64,000 bases of DNA from Zoogloea sp041914405 (lineage in GTDB: Bacteria; Pseudomonadota; Gammaproteobacteria; Burkholderiales; Rhodocyclaceae), in assembly GCF_041914405.1 (NCBI RefSeq), contig NZ_JAYSDK010000026.1:14799-78798 (forward strand). Direction: 5' to 3'. Below, in pieces: positions 17,204-27,458 of this stretch. The position numbers were made by a program, and so were the translations under genes. Position 1 is the stretch's first letter. Each line of letters opens with the position of its first letter. The notes beneath the pieces were generated by a model. That model ran no database searches. It saw only the letters and a program-made list of their open reading frames with translations, and was not told the origin of the DNA.

Positions 17204-18529
17204 ATGACCGACCGCAAAGCCGCCTACCGCTTTGAAACCCTGCAGGTGCATGCCGGGCAGCAGCCCGCGCCGGGTACCAATGCCCGCGCGGTGCCGATCT
17301 ACCAGACCACGTCCTACACCTTCAATGACGCCGACCACGGCGCGCGCCTGTTCGCGCTGAAGGAGTTCGGCAACATTTACACCCGCATCATGAACCCCAC
17401 CACCGACGTCTTCGAGCAGCGCATCGCCGCGCTCGAAGGCGGCGTCGCGGCGGTGGCCACGAGTTCTGGCCAGGCCGCCCAGTTCCTGGCCATCACCACC
17501 ATCGCCCAGGCCGGCGACAACATCGTGTCCACCAGCTACGTGTATGGCGGAACCTACAACCAGTTCAAGGTCACGCTACCGCGCCTCGGCATCGACGTGA
17601 AGTTCGTCGAGGGCGACGACCCGGAGGACTTCCGCCGCGCCATCGACGCCAACACCAAGGCCTTGTACGTGGAGACCATCGGCAACCCGCGCTTCAACAT
17701 CCCGGATTTCGAGGCGCTGGCGCAGATCGCCCACGAGGCGGGAATTCCGCTGATCGTCGACAACACCTTCGGCGCCGGCGGCTACATCGCCCGGCCGATC
17801 GACCACGGTGCCGACATCGTCGTCGAGTCGGCCACCAAGTGGATTGGTGGCCATGGCACGTCCATCGGCGGCGTGATCGTCGATTCCGGCAGGTTCGACT
17901 GGGGCAACGGCAAGTTCCCGCTGTTCACCGAGCCGGCGCCGGGCTACCACGGCCTCAATTTCTGGGAAGTGTTCGGCAGCGGCGGCCCCTTCGGCAACAT
18001 CGCCTTCGCGATCCGCGCCCGCGTCGAAGGCCTGCGCGACATCGGCCCGAGCCTGTCGCCGTTCAACGCCTTTCAGCTGCTGCAGGGCGTCGAGACCTTG
18101 TCCCTGCGCGTGCAGCGCCACCTGGAAAACACCCTTGAGCTGGCCCACTGGCTGAAGGCCCATCCGCAGGTGGCGTGGGTCGAATACAACGGCCTCGAAG
18201 ACAGCCCGTACCACGAACTGGCTAAGAAGTACCTGCGCAACGGTTTCGGCGCGGTGCTCAACTTCGGCATCAAGGGCGGCGCCAACGCGGCGCGGACCTT
18301 CATCGACAACGTGGAACTGGCCAGCCACCTGGCCAACGTCGGCGACGCCAAGACGCTGGTGATCCACCCGGCGTCCACCACCCACCAGCAACTGTCGGAA
18401 GCCGAGCAGAAGAGTGCCGGCGTGCGGCCGGACCTGGTCCGTGTGTCGGTGGGCATCGAGCACATCGAGGACATCAAGGCCGACTTCGACCACGCGCTGC
18501 GTCGGGCCGGGCTGGAAGCGGCGGCATGA
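17204..18529 (+). CDS. metY: O-acetylhomoserine sulfhydrylase (aminocarboxypropyltransferase)
   Basis: A 441-residue PLP enzyme that makes homocysteine from O-acetylhomoserine and sulfide. It shows the Cys/Met-metabolism fold: IYQTTSYTF, GNIYTRIMNPTTDVFEQRIAALEGG, ATSSGQAAQ, LYVETIGNPRFNIPD, VDNTFGAGGY and the PLP-lysine motif VVESATKWIGGHG. The C-terminal GVRPDLVRVSVGIEHIEDI is typical. The length matches MetY (about 430). I start at the ATG 17204, preceded by CGAGGGAG; longer in-frame starts run into the leader. It overlaps metX by 4 bp. Together they form the direct sulfhydrylation route to methionine. Confidence 0.93.
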   Translation: MTDRKAAYRFETLQVHAGQQPAPGTNARAVPIYQTTSYTFNDADHGARLFALKEFGNIYTRIMNPTTDVFEQRIAALEGGVAAVATSSGQAAQFLAITTIAQAGDNIVSTSYVYGGTYNQFKVTLPRLGIDVKFVEGDDPEDFRRAIDANTKALYVETIGNPRFNIPDFEALAQIAHEAGIPLIVDNTFGAGGYIARPIDHGADIVVESATKWIGGHGTSIGGVIVDSGRFDWGNGKFPLFTEPAPGYHGLNFWEVFGSGGPFGNIAFAIRARVEGLRDIGPSLSPFNAFQLLQGVETLSLRVQRHLENTLELAHWLKAHPQVAWVEYNGLEDSPYHELAKKYLRNGFGAVLNFGIKGGANAARTFIDNVELASHLANVGDAKTLVIHPASTTHQQLSEAEQKSAGVRPDLVRVSVGIEHIEDIKADFDHALRRAGLEAAA

Positions 18530-19662
18530 GCGCTGTGCGCCTCTCCGACCAGACCCGCGTGTTCCAGATGGGGAGCGACTTCGCGCTGGAGTCGGGGGAG
18601 ACCCTGCCCGGCGCGCAGATCGCTTTCCGGACCTGGGGCCAGCTATCGGCGCGGGCCGATAACGCGGTGATCGTCTGCCACGCCCTGACCGGCTCGGCGG
18701 ATGCCGACGAATGGTGGGCGCCGCTGTTCGGCAAGGGCAGGGCGCTCGATCCGAGTAGCCAGTTCATCGTGTGCAGCAATGTGCTCGGCGGCTGCTACGG
18801 TAGCACCGGGCCGACGACGCCGGCGCCGGATGGCCAGCCGTGGGGCGCGCGTTTTCCGCGCATCACCATCCGCGACCAGGTGCGCGCCCAGATCGCGCTG
18901 GCCGACGCGCTCGGCATCCGGCGCATCCGTTTCGTGATCGGTGGCTCGATGGGCGGCCTGCAGGCGCTGGAGTGGGCGCTGCTCGACCCGCAGCGGGTCG
19001 GTGCGGTGGTGACGATCGCCGCCTCGGCGGCCCATTCGCCGTGGTGCGTTGCCTGGAGCGAAGCCCAGCGCTTGGCGCTGGCGGCCGATCCGAAGTATCG
19101 CAATGGCCATTACGATCCGTCCGATCCGCCGCTGGCGGGTCTCGCCGCGGCGCGGGCGATGGCGATGGTCGGCTACCGCAGCCCGGCATCGCTGGCCCGG
19201 CGTTTCGGGCGCTGCGCGGCCGAGGAGATCTTCGGCGCCCGCGCCGTCGATCCGGATGCACTGGCCGTGCAGGGCTGGGTGCGCCATCACGGCGACAGCC
19301 TGACCCGCCGCTTCGACGCGCACAGCTACCGGATTCTCCTCGACGCGATGGATAGCCACGACATCGGGCGTGGGCGGGGCGGCTGCCGGCTGGCGCTGGA
19401 ACAGATCCGTCAGCCGGTGTTGGTTGGTTCGGTGCCGTCGGATGCGCTGTACGTGCCGGAGGAGCAACTCGCGCTGGTCAGCCAGCTGGCGCGGGCCAGC
19501 CTGATCGCCATCGATTCCGAGCATGGCCACGACGGCTTCCTGATCGATGCCGGGCGTTTCGAGCCGGCGATCCGGCGCTTCCTGGCCGAATTCCACTCCG
19601 GCGATGTGCAATCCTTGCTTACGAATAGCCGTGTGCCGAGTCATATTGCGTACATACATTAG
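18526..19662 (+). CDS. metX: Homoserine O-acyltransferase (MetX)
   Basis: A 378-residue alpha/beta-hydrolase-fold transferase that activates the hydroxyl of homoserine with an acyl group from acyl-CoA. It has HALTGSADADEWW, SNVLGGCYGSTGP, the nucleophile elbow FVIGGSMGGLQALEW (Ser), and the late Asp and His (VPSDALYVPEEQ, SEHGHDGFLID). Its coupling to metY implies O-acetylhomoserine as product, but acetyl versus succinyl specificity cannot be read reliably here. metW, often next to metX in betaproteobacteria, is absent, so this may be a second, sulfur-regulated copy. Confidence 0.9.
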   Translation: MSAVRLSDQTRVFQMGSDFALESGETLPGAQIAFRTWGQLSARADNAVIVCHALTGSADADEWWAPLFGKGRALDPSSQFIVCSNVLGGCYGSTGPTTPAPDGQPWGARFPRITIRDQVRAQIALADALGIRRIRFVIGGSMGGLQALEWALLDPQRVGAVVTIAASAAHSPWCVAWSEAQRLALAADPKYRNGHYDPSDPPLAGLAAARAMAMVGYRSPASLARRFGRCAAEEIFGARAVDPDALAVQGWVRHHGDSLTRRFDAHSYRILLDAMDSHDIGRGRGGCRLALEQIRQPVLVGSVPSDALYVPEEQLALVSQLARASLIAIDSEHGHDGFLIDAGRFEPAIRRFLAEFHSGDVQSLLTNSRVPSHIAYIH

Positions 19663-19713
19663 GACGAGAATGCGGGCCCCGGCTGGTCCGGCTGTATTAC
19701 TGGAAAAATCGAC

Positions 19714-20124
19714 ATGAGCAATTCTCCTGTTCCCCGCCGCGCCAATGAGGCAACGCCTCCCCAGGTCGGCAACGCCGTGTTGCGCAGCGCGCTGCTCGGA
19801 AATCTGCATGACGCCGGCGTGGCGATTGTCCGCTGCGCCGCCGGGCGGGACCGGGAGTCCCTGTTCGCCTCGCCGTCCCTGCACGAGAAGATCGTCGAGT
19901 GTCTGGAGGTGATGCAGGTCAGCGCCCGCGACATGCCGGAGGCTGACAAGGAGGAGATGGAAAACGTCGATTGGCGCGCTTGGGAGACCCTCAACACCGC
20001 CGCCGTCGGGTCGCCGCGGCAGGGCCGTGAGCGCCTGTGGCAGATCATCACCGACCTCGTCCCGACGACCCTCGTTGAGGTCCGCCGCTACCGCCGTGCC
20101 TTGCCGGGCTGGTTCGAGATCTGA
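19714..20124 (+). CDS. Conserved-looking hypothetical protein downstream of metX
   Basis: 136 residues, no signal peptide or membrane segment, mildly acidic. Visible features are an N-terminal PPQVGNAVLRSALLGNLHDAG, then DRESLFASPSLHEKIVECLEVM and a C-terminal LVPTTLVEVRRYRRALPGWFEI. I do not recognise the family. It starts 51 bp after metX with a weak ribosome site and ends before a perfect hairpin, so it may be the last gene of the metY-metX operon. Confidence 0.6.
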   Translation: MSNSPVPRRANEATPPQVGNAVLRSALLGNLHDAGVAIVRCAAGRDRESLFASPSLHEKIVECLEVMQVSARDMPEADKEEMENVDWRAWETLNTAAVGSPRQGRERLWQIITDLVPTTLVEVRRYRRALPGWFEI

Positions 20125-20180
20125 TTGGCGCGTTCCGGCCGGCTGCCCGGAATTGCCCATCGCCTGCTGTAATTCCACCA

Positions 20181-20220
20181 CGGGCTGCTGGATGCGAAAC
20201 ATCCAGCAGCCCGTGTTCCT
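20181..20220 (+). terminator. Hairpin at the end of the metYX operon
   Basis: Fourteen-base perfect arms (20181-20194 and 20200-20213) around a CGAAA loop. The trailing sequence is only moderately T-rich (TGTTCCTTTCT), so it may be a terminator or a stabilising 3' structure. Confidence 0.6.
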
Positions 20221-20390
20221 TTCTGCCCAGGCTTGCACGCAGCTTGCAGAACGGACCCAAAACCCTTGAAGAAACAAAGTCCGGCCGCACCCCTCGCGGG
20301 TGGTTGCCGGGCCTGGGTATGCTTCTTGCCGAAGCCTGAACATCATTCACTCGATAAGGCCCGTCCGCGGGCCAATGTTCAGGGGGTTTC

Positions 20391-21860
20391 ATGCGCAAGG
20401 TCGTACTTCCCGTCATCGGTGTCACTGCAGCCCTGTCTCTCGCCGCCAGCATGCCGGCGGCGGCACAAAGCCTGGAGGGTGCCGTCAAGGCCCTGAATGC
20501 TGCGGGTACCCATTCCCTGTCCCTGACCGGCACGGGCCAGTGGTTCCAGTTCGGCCAGGCACCGAATCCCACGCTGGCCTGGCCACGTTTCGACGTGAGC
20601 CGTTACGCCGCCGATTTCAACTACGACAGCGCCAGCGCCAGGGTGCAGATCACCCGCAGCCAGACCATCGAGCCGGGTCGCCTGCGTCCGGCGCCCGTCG
20701 AGCAGAAGGTCGACCAGTATGTCAGCGGCACCCACGCCTGGAACCTGCCCACCGGCAATGCCGCCAATCCGGCGCCGACGCCGCAGCCCACGGCGCTCGC
20801 CGAGCGGCTGGCCGAGATCTGGTCCACGCCGCAGGGCTTCCTGCGCGCGGCGCAGGCCAACAACGCCAAGAGCGTGGTCAAGGCCGGCGAGGCGGAGGTC
20901 AGCTTCACCGTCGACGGTCATTACCGCTTCGTCGGCATCATCAACGCGGCCAACCAGGTGGTGAAAGTGCGCACCTGGGTCGACAATCCAGTGCTCGGCG
21001 ACACCCTCGTCGAAACCCGCTTCTTCGGCTACCGCAACTTCGGCAACCTGTACTTCCCGTCGCAGATCGAGCGTCTGCAGGGCGGCTATCCGGTGCTCGA
21101 CCTGCAGATCAGCGACGTGAAGGCCAACCCCGCCGTGGACCTGCCGGTTCCGGCCGAAGTCGCGAGCGCCAAGCCCGTTGCGCCGACAGTGACGGTGACC
21201 AAGCTCGCTGAAGGCGTGCTGTACCTGACCGGCGGCACCCACCACAGCGTGGCCATCGAGCAGAGGGACCACGTGGTGGTGGTCGAGGCGCCGCTGAACG
21301 AGGAGCGCTCCCAGGCCGTGATTGCCAAGGTCAAGGAGGCCATTCCCGGCAAGCCGATCAAGTTCCTGGTCAACACCCACGCCCACTTCGACCACTCCGG
21401 CGGCCTGCGCACCTTCGTCAATGAGGGCGCCACCATCGTCACCCCGGCGGCCAACGTGGCCTATTACCGCAAGATCTGGGGGGCGCAGCGCAGCATCAAC
21501 CCGGACAGCCTGGCCAAGTCCCGCAAGGGCGCCCAGTTCGCTGCGGTGGAAGGCAAGCGTGTGCTGAGCGACGGCAAGCGCCGCATCGAGATCCACAGCA
21601 TCGCCGGCAGCGGACATAGCGATGCCTTCGCGCTGATCTACCTGCCTGCCGAGAAGATCCTCATCGAGGCCGACGCCTACACGCCAACGGCCGCCAACGT
21701 GCCGCCGCCGTCCAGTCCCAATCCGTACTCGGTGAACCTCTACGACAACATCCAGAAGCTCGGGTTGGACGTGGAGCAGATCGCCGCGTTGCATGGCCCG
21801 CGCGTCGTCACCCTGAACGATCTGCGCACCGCCATCGGCCAGGCCAGCGCGTCCCGCTGA
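20391..21860 (+). CDS. Periplasmic metallo-beta-lactamase-fold hydrolase
   Basis: 489 residues with a Sec signal (MRKVVLPVIGVTAALSLAASMPAAAQS). The first about 250 residues are an extracytoplasmic region of unknown fold. The second half is a metallo-beta-lactamase domain with NTHAHFDHSGGLRTF (HxHxDH), IAGSGHSDAFALIYLP and EADAYTP for metal binding, and a final LHGPRVV His. The family hydrolyses esters, lactams, thioesters or sulfate esters; the substrate here is unknown. It sits between metX and the sulfate-binding protein, so a role in releasing sulfur is possible but only inferred. I saw no TTGGTT-type promoter upstream. Confidence 0.75.
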   Translation: MRKVVLPVIGVTAALSLAASMPAAAQSLEGAVKALNAAGTHSLSLTGTGQWFQFGQAPNPTLAWPRFDVSRYAADFNYDSASARVQITRSQTIEPGRLRPAPVEQKVDQYVSGTHAWNLPTGNAANPAPTPQPTALAERLAEIWSTPQGFLRAAQANNAKSVVKAGEAEVSFTVDGHYRFVGIINAANQVVKVRTWVDNPVLGDTLVETRFFGYRNFGNLYFPSQIERLQGGYPVLDLQISDVKANPAVDLPVPAEVASAKPVAPTVTVTKLAEGVLYLTGGTHHSVAIEQRDHVVVVEAPLNEERSQAVIAKVKEAIPGKPIKFLVNTHAHFDHSGGLRTFVNEGATIVTPAANVAYYRKIWGAQRSINPDSLAKSRKGAQFAAVEGKRVLSDGKRRIEIHSIAGSGHSDAFALIYLPAEKILIEADAYTPTAANVPPPSSPNPYSVNLYDNIQKLGLDVEQIAALHGPRVVTLNDLRTAIGQASASR

Positions 21861-21920
21861 GCCCCAGCGATTGCGTTTCCTGCTGTGGCAAATCCCTGAA
21901 TAGGAATTCACCGCAGCAGG

Positions 21921-21973
21921 AATAAGCAAACGAATTTTTCTTGGTTCGCCATTCGAATCTTCGTCTCTAGACT
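21921..21973 (+). promoter_or_regulatory. Sulfur-type promoter motif upstream of sbp
   Basis: ATAAGCAAACGAATTTTTC is followed by TTGGTTCG (TTGGTT at 21941-21946), 21 bp, and TAGACT (21968-21973). The start codon of sbp lies 34 bp after the -10. Over 27 bases it matches the site upstream of the AraC gene at 22 positions. Confidence 0.6.
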
Positions 21974-22006
21974 CGGTTTCACCAACGTTAGTCAATAGGA
22001 AGTCCA

Positions 22007-23014
22007 ATGAAATCGCGCTTTGCCCGCCGTTCCCTGTTGTCCCTCGCCCTCGTTCTCGGCCTGTCCAGCCTGGCCCACGCCGACGTTACGCTGCTGAACG
22101 TGTCCTACGATCCGACCCGTGAGCTCTATCAGGATTACAACGCCGCCTTCGCCAAGTACTGGAAGGCCAAGAACAAGGAAGACGTGACCGTCAAGGCTTC
22201 CCACGGCGGTTCCGGCAAGCAGGCCCGCTCGGTGATCGATGGCCTCGAGGCCGACGTGGTGACCCTGGCCCTGGCCGCCGACATCGACGCTCTCAATGAA
22301 AACGGCAAGCTGGTGCCTGCCGACTGGCAGAAGCGCCTGCCGCACAACGCTTCGCCCTACACCTCCACCATCGTCTTCCTGGTCCGCAAGGGCAACCCGA
22401 AGAAGATCAAGGACTGGAACGACCTGGCCAAGCCCGGCGTCGAGGTGATCACCCCGAACCCGAAGACCTCCGGCGGCGCCCGCTGGAACTACCTGGCCGC
22501 CTGGGGTTACGCCCTCAAGCAGCCGGGCGGCACCGACGCCACCGCCAAGGACTTCGTGAAGAAGATCTACGGCAATGTGAAGGTGCTGGACTCCGGTGCC
22601 CGTGGCGCGACCACGACCTTTGCCGAGCGCGGCATCGGCGACGTGCTGATCGCCTGGGAAAACGAAGCCTACCTGGCCGTCAAGGAGCTCGGTCCGGACA
22701 AGTTCGACATCGTCACCCCATCCATCTCCATCCTGGCTGAACCCCCCGTCTCCGTGGTCGACAAGGTTGTCGACAAGCGCGGCACCCGCAAGGTCGCCGA
22801 GGAGTACCTGAAGTACCTGTACTCGCCGGAAGGCCAGGACATCGCCGGCAAGAACTACTACCGCCCGACCGATGCCAAGGTGGCTGCGAAGTACGCAAAG
22901 CAGTTCGCCCCGGTCAAACTGTTCAAGATCGACGAAGTCTTCGGCGGCTGGACCAAGGCCCAGAAGACCCACTTCGCCGACGGCGGCGTGTTCGACCAGA
23001 TCAGCGTCAAGTAA
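22007..23014 (+). CDS. sbp: Sulfate (thiosulfate) ABC transporter binding protein
   Basis: 335 residues with a Sec signal ending SLAHA. Periplasmic binding protein of the sulfate/thiosulfate importer. Family landmarks are NVSYDPTRELYQDYN, the sulfate-binding loop KASHGGSGKQARSVIDGLEADVVTLALAADID, ITPNPKTSGGARWNYLAAWG and LIAWENEAYLA. The membrane and ATPase components (cysT, cysW, cysA) are not adjacent, so it must supply an importer encoded elsewhere. It is a single-gene unit with its own promoter and terminator. Confidence 0.93.
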   Translation: MKSRFARRSLLSLALVLGLSSLAHADVTLLNVSYDPTRELYQDYNAAFAKYWKAKNKEDVTVKASHGGSGKQARSVIDGLEADVVTLALAADIDALNENGKLVPADWQKRLPHNASPYTSTIVFLVRKGNPKKIKDWNDLAKPGVEVITPNPKTSGGARWNYLAAWGYALKQPGGTDATAKDFVKKIYGNVKVLDSGARGATTTFAERGIGDVLIAWENEAYLAVKELGPDKFDIVTPSISILAEPPVSVVDKVVDKRGTRKVAEEYLKYLYSPEGQDIAGKNYYRPTDAKVAAKYAKQFAPVKLFKIDEVFGGWTKAQKTHFADGGVFDQISVK

Positions 23015-23059
23015 CAGGCGAGGGCGTTCCGGCCCTCGTGCCGGAATACACCTGAACCG

Positions 23060-23090
23060 CGCCAGGCCCTCAAAGCCTGGCGTTTTTTTT
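23060..23090 (+). terminator. Rho-independent terminator of sbp
   Basis: CGCCAGGC (23060-23067) pairs with GCCTGGCG (23075-23082) and is followed by T8. It stands 45 bp after the sbp stop. Confidence 0.9.
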
Positions 23091-23131
23091 CATCAAGGCG
23101 CGGAAAGACCGCCTTTTGCAGGAGCGTTCGC

Positions 23132-23818
23132 GTGCTGCAAACCACCCTGATCGTTCCCGGACTCAACAACAGCGGCCCAGGGCACTGGCAAACCTGGCTG
23201 GAAGAACAACTGCCCGATGTGCGCCGGGTGCGCCATATCGACTGGAATGTACCCGTACTGGCCCGCTGGGCCACTGAGGTGCGGCGCGAGATCGACGAGG
23301 CCGCCGGCGTGGTGTGGCTGGTCGCCCACAGCTACGGCTGCCTGGCGTCGGTCGTGGCGGCGGCGGATCGCCCGGAACGGGTCGCCGGCCTGCTGCTGGT
23401 GGCGCCGCCGGAGCCTGACCGCTTCACCGCCTTCGGCTTGCGCGACCCGCGCGACATCACCTGTAGAAGCGGGTTGGCCGAGTGGATCCCGACCTCGCCG
23501 ATCGGCGTACCGAGCATGGTCGTGGCAAGTGGCAATGATCCTTGGGCCAGCATCGAGCAGACAGCCCACTGGGCGGACTGCTGGGGCAGCCTGTTCATCG
23601 ATATCGGGCTGGCTGGGCACATCAACATCGAATCGGGGCACGGCCCCTGGCCGCAGGGGCTGGCGCTGCTCAACGCGCTGCGCGACTCCTACACCGGCCT
23701 GCCGCTCGGCAGCATCGACGACGGGAAGATCACCAATCGCGGCAAGCGCGGCGCGCTGGCCCGCCTGCGTCATCGCACGCGCTTCAACTGGGACGTATTC
23801 ACCGAGCTGTCCCACTGA
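23132..23818 (+). CDS. RBBP9/YdeN-type alpha/beta serine hydrolase
   Basis: A 228-residue cytoplasmic hydrolase. It has the RBBP9/YdeN hallmarks: TTLIVPGLNNSGPGHWQTWLEE at the start, nucleophile VAHSYGCLAS (Ser), acid in VVASGNDPW, and a His in LAGHINIESGHGPWPQG. The C-terminal 40 residues (GKITNRGKRGALARLRHRTRF) form a basic extension not usual in the family. Substrate unknown. The GTG start follows AGGAG. It lies between sbp and cysK, but no shared operon is evident because cysK has its own promoter. Confidence 0.8.
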   Translation: MLQTTLIVPGLNNSGPGHWQTWLEEQLPDVRRVRHIDWNVPVLARWATEVRREIDEAAGVVWLVAHSYGCLASVVAAADRPERVAGLLLVAPPEPDRFTAFGLRDPRDITCRSGLAEWIPTSPIGVPSMVVASGNDPWASIEQTAHWADCWGSLFIDIGLAGHINIESGHGPWPQGLALLNALRDSYTGLPLGSIDDGKITNRGKRGALARLRHRTRFNWDVFTELSH

Positions 23819-23862
23819 ATATGCATATCCATAACGATGCAATGCTTATTCGATTTGAGTTG

Positions 23863-23914
23863 AAAACCTACTGAATTATTGTTGGTTCGCTGCCCAAGTC
23901 GGTGGGCGTAGTGT
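23863..23914 (+). promoter_or_regulatory. Sulfur-type promoter motif upstream of cysK
   Basis: CTGAATTATTG then TTGGTTCG (TTGGTT at 23882-23887), 21 bp, and TAGTGT (23909-23914). Arrangement and spacing equal those upstream of metY and sbp. Confidence 0.6.
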
Positions 23915-23973
23915 GCTCCGCAACGCAGCAAAGACATTCACCTACCCGAACCGATTGATCCAAGGAGATTCCC

Positions 23974-24947
<974 letters not shown>

Positions 24948-24951
<4 letters not shown>

Positions 24952-25925
24952 ACTCGCGCGAGCCCGTGAGCACGCACGACGAATCCGTCGCGGCCGAACA
25001 CTGGGACCTTGGCGCGGTGGTCGGCGGCCTGCGGGCCGTGCGCGACCGCTGGCGCGAGGCCCAGGGCCGCAGCCGCGAGGCTGGTGGCCGCGAGTTCCCG
25101 TCGCGGGATGCGCTGGCCACTGTGGTCGGACAGTTGTGCGGAGCGCTCTTCCCGATGCGCCTCGGCCCGGCCGACCTGCGCCAGGAGAGCGAGGACTACT
25201 ACGTCGGCTACACGCTGGATGCGGCGCTGCACGGGCTGCTCGAGCAGGTGCGCCTGGAACTGGCCTACCAGGCCCGCCACGGCGATGTGGACGAACAGGC
25301 GATCCGCCGCCAGGCCACCCATGTGATCCGCGAGTTCGCGACGACTTTGCCGGCCACCCGCGCCTTGCTCGATACCGATGTGGAGGCCGCCTTCCTCGGC
25401 GATCCGGCGGCGCGCAGCGTGGACGAAGTGGTGTTGTGCTACCCGGGCATCCTGGCCGTCATCCACCACCGCATCGCCCATCGCCTGTATTCGCTCGGCG
25501 TGCCGCTCATCGCGCGCATCGTCGCCGAGCTGGCCCATTCGGCCACCGGTATCGACATCCACCCGGGCGCCGAGATCGGCCACAGCTTCTTCATCGACCA
25601 CGGCACCGGCGTGGTGATCGGCGAGACGGCGGTGATCGGCAACCGGGTCCGCCTGTACCAGGCCGTCACCCTCGGCGCCAAGCGCTTCCCGGTCGGTGCG
25701 GACGGCAGCCTTGAAAAGGGGCAGCCGCGCCATCCGGTCATCGAGGACGACGTGGTGATCTACGCCGGGGCCACTATTCTGGGGCGCATCACCATCGGCG
25801 AGGGCTCCAGCATCGGCGGCAATGTGTGGCTGACCCACAGCGTGCCACCGGGCAGTCACATCACCCAGGCCGGCCTGCAGCATGCGGTAGCCGGCCAGGA
25901 GCGGTCCACCCCATGGCCGCGCTGA
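24948..25925 (+). CDS. cysE: Serine O-acetyltransferase (long, EpsC-like form)
   Basis: A 325-residue acetyltransferase that converts serine and acetyl-CoA to O-acetylserine. The C-terminal half is a left-handed beta-helix: GIDIHPGAEIGHSFFIDHGTGVVIGETAVIGN with the catalytic Asp-His, then LYQAVTLGAKRFP and GSSIGGNVWLTHSVPPG. The N-terminal helical domain of about 190 residues is longer than in enteric CysE, as in the EpsC group. It lacks an enteric-type C-terminal tail ending in Ile that inserts into CysK; it ends in QERSTPWPR. It is coupled to cysK upstream and to a small regulator downstream. Confidence 0.92.
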
Positions 25926-26149
25926 CCCGCCGCTTCGGCCTGGCTGTCCGCCAGCTGCGGGAGGAGCGGGGCTGGTCCCAGGAGGTTTTTGCCGACCGGG
26001 CCGGCCTCAGCCGCTCCTACGCCGGCGAGGTCGAGCGGGGCAACGCGGTGCCATCTCTGGCGACCGTGCTCAAGGTCGCATCGGCGTTTGGTATCAGCGC
26101 CGCGTCCTTGATCGAGCATTCCGAGAAAGCAGAAATCCGTCGCCCATGA
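25913..26149 (+). CDS. Small XRE-family DNA-binding protein coupled to cysE
   Basis: 78 residues, almost entirely one helix-turn-helix of the Cro/CI type: LRQLREERGWSQEVFADRAGLSRSYAGEVERGNAVPSLATVLKVASAFG. Its ATG lies inside the end of cysE (13-bp overlap) after a CAGGAG ribosome site, so it is translated with the cysK-cysE message. It probably regulates transcription; the target is unknown, but its own operon or the neighbouring sulfur genes are obvious candidates. Confidence 0.85.
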   Translation: MAALTRRFGLAVRQLREERGWSQEVFADRAGLSRSYAGEVERGNAVPSLATVLKVASAFGISAASLIEHSEKAEIRRP

Positions 26150-26198
26150 CGCTCATGGGCAGGTGGATCGACAGTCATTTCTACAGAAAAACAAAACC

Positions 26199-27458
26199 AT
26201 GAACTTGCGCAAGACTCTTTTGGCCGCCAGCCTAGCGGCCGCGGCGTGGCCCTTTGCCGCGTCGGCCACCAACGGCTATTTCTCCCACGGTTACGGCGTG
26301 CGCGCCCAGGGTGTTGCCGGTGTTTCCATCGCCCTGCCGCAGGACGGGCTCGCCGCGGCCGCCAATCCGGCCGGCACTGTGCTGGTGGGCGACCGCGTCG
26401 ACCTGGGCGTGTCCCTGTTTCGGCCCGACCGTGGCGCTTCGATCCGCGGCAATGGCTATGGCGCCAACGGTGACTTCAGCGCCAACGACAGCAACAACTT
26501 CCTGATTCCCGAATTCGGCTACGCCCGCCAGTTGTCGCCCAACCTCGGCTGGGGCGTTGCGGTGTATGGCAATGGCGGGATGAACACCGATTACTGCTGC
26601 AATCCCTTCGGTGCTTTTGGCTCCACCGGCCGCGCCGGCGTCGATCTGTCCCAGCTGTTCATCACGCCGTCCGTCGCCTATAGGCTGACTCCCACGCAGT
26701 CCATTGGTGCCGCGGTGACCTTTGCCTACCAGCGCTTCGCGGCGCGCGGGCTCGGTGCCTTCGATAATCCGATGACCTCGTCGAATCCGGGCTCGGTGAC
26801 CGACCGCGGTCATGACAGCTCCACCGGCGTCGGCATCAAGCTGGGCTGGATCGGCGAGGTGCTGCCGAGCGTCAAGCTCGGCGCAAGCTGGTCGTCGCGC
26901 ATCGAGACCGGCGAACTCGGCCGCTACAAGGGCCTTTTTGAAGGCGGCGGCGGCTTCGACGTGCCGGCCAACTACGGCGTCGGCGTGGCCTGGCAGGCCT
27001 TGCCGGCACTGACCCTCGCGGCAGACTGGCAGCGGGTTGAGTACAGCAGCGTGAAGGCGGTCGGCAATCCGCTGTCGGTGCTGTTCAGCGGCGGGCAGCT
27101 GGGGGCCGACAACGGCGCCGGCTTCGGCTGGCGCGACGTGTCCACCGTGAAGATCGGCGCAATCTACAAGGCCGACGAACGCCTGACCCTGCGCGCCGGC
27201 GTCAGCCGCAACCAGCAGGCTGTGCCGGCCAACCAGACTTTTGTTAACATCCTCGCCCCCGGCGTGGTGCGCAACCATTACAGCCTCGGCGCCAGCTTCA
27301 AGAGTGCGCCCGGCGGCGAGTGGAGCGTGGCTTATACCCGGGTGCCCCGGACCACGGTGTCCGGCTCGGGCTCCATCCCCGCCAGCTTCGGCGGCGGCGA
27401 GGCCGACCTGCGCATGAGCCAGGACGTGCTGACGGTGGGGTATTCCTGGGCGCTGTGA
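26199..27458 (+). CDS. FadL/OmpP1/TodX-type outer-membrane channel
   Basis: 419 residues with a Sec signal (LAAAAWPFAASA). The mature N-terminus TNGYFSHGYGVRAQGVAGVSIALPQD is the hatch-region signature of FadL-family channels, and the protein then alternates amphipathic beta strands to the end with a terminal aromatic/hydrophobic strand. The family takes up long-chain fatty acids or hydrophobic compounds such as aromatics. In this sulfur island it may admit a hydrophobic organosulfur compound, which is an inference. The next genes (YeeE/YedE halves) follow after 80 bp. Confidence 0.85.
   Translation: MNLRKTLLAASLAAAAWPFAASATNGYFSHGYGVRAQGVAGVSIALPQDGLAAAANPAGTVLVGDRVDLGVSLFRPDRGASIRGNGYGANGDFSANDSNNFLIPEFGYARQLSPNLGWGVAVYGNGGMNTDYCCNPFGAFGSTGRAGVDLSQLFITPSVAYRLTPTQSIGAAVTFAYQRFAARGLGAFDNPMTSSNPGSVTDRGHDSSTGVGIKLGWIGEVLPSVKLGASWSSRIETGELGRYKGLFEGGGGFDVPANYGVGVAWQALPALTLAADWQRVEYSSVKAVGNPLSVLFSGGQLGADNGAGFGWRDVSTVKIGAIYKADERLTLRAGVSRNQQAVPANQTFVNILAPGVVRNHYSLGASFKSAPGGEWSVAYTRVPRTTVSGSGSIPASFGGGEADLRMSQDVLTVGYSWAL

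Noticed and set aside
19421..19435. GTTGGTTGGTTCGG inside metX resembling the sulfur motif
   Set aside because: It lies in coding sequence of metX (VLVGSVPS) with no start codon suitably downstream.
20316..20331. GGGTATGCTTCTTGCC upstream of the metallo-beta-lactamase-fold gene as a sigma-54 site
   Set aside because: Spacing is right but the -24 half deviates at three positions; too weak to list.
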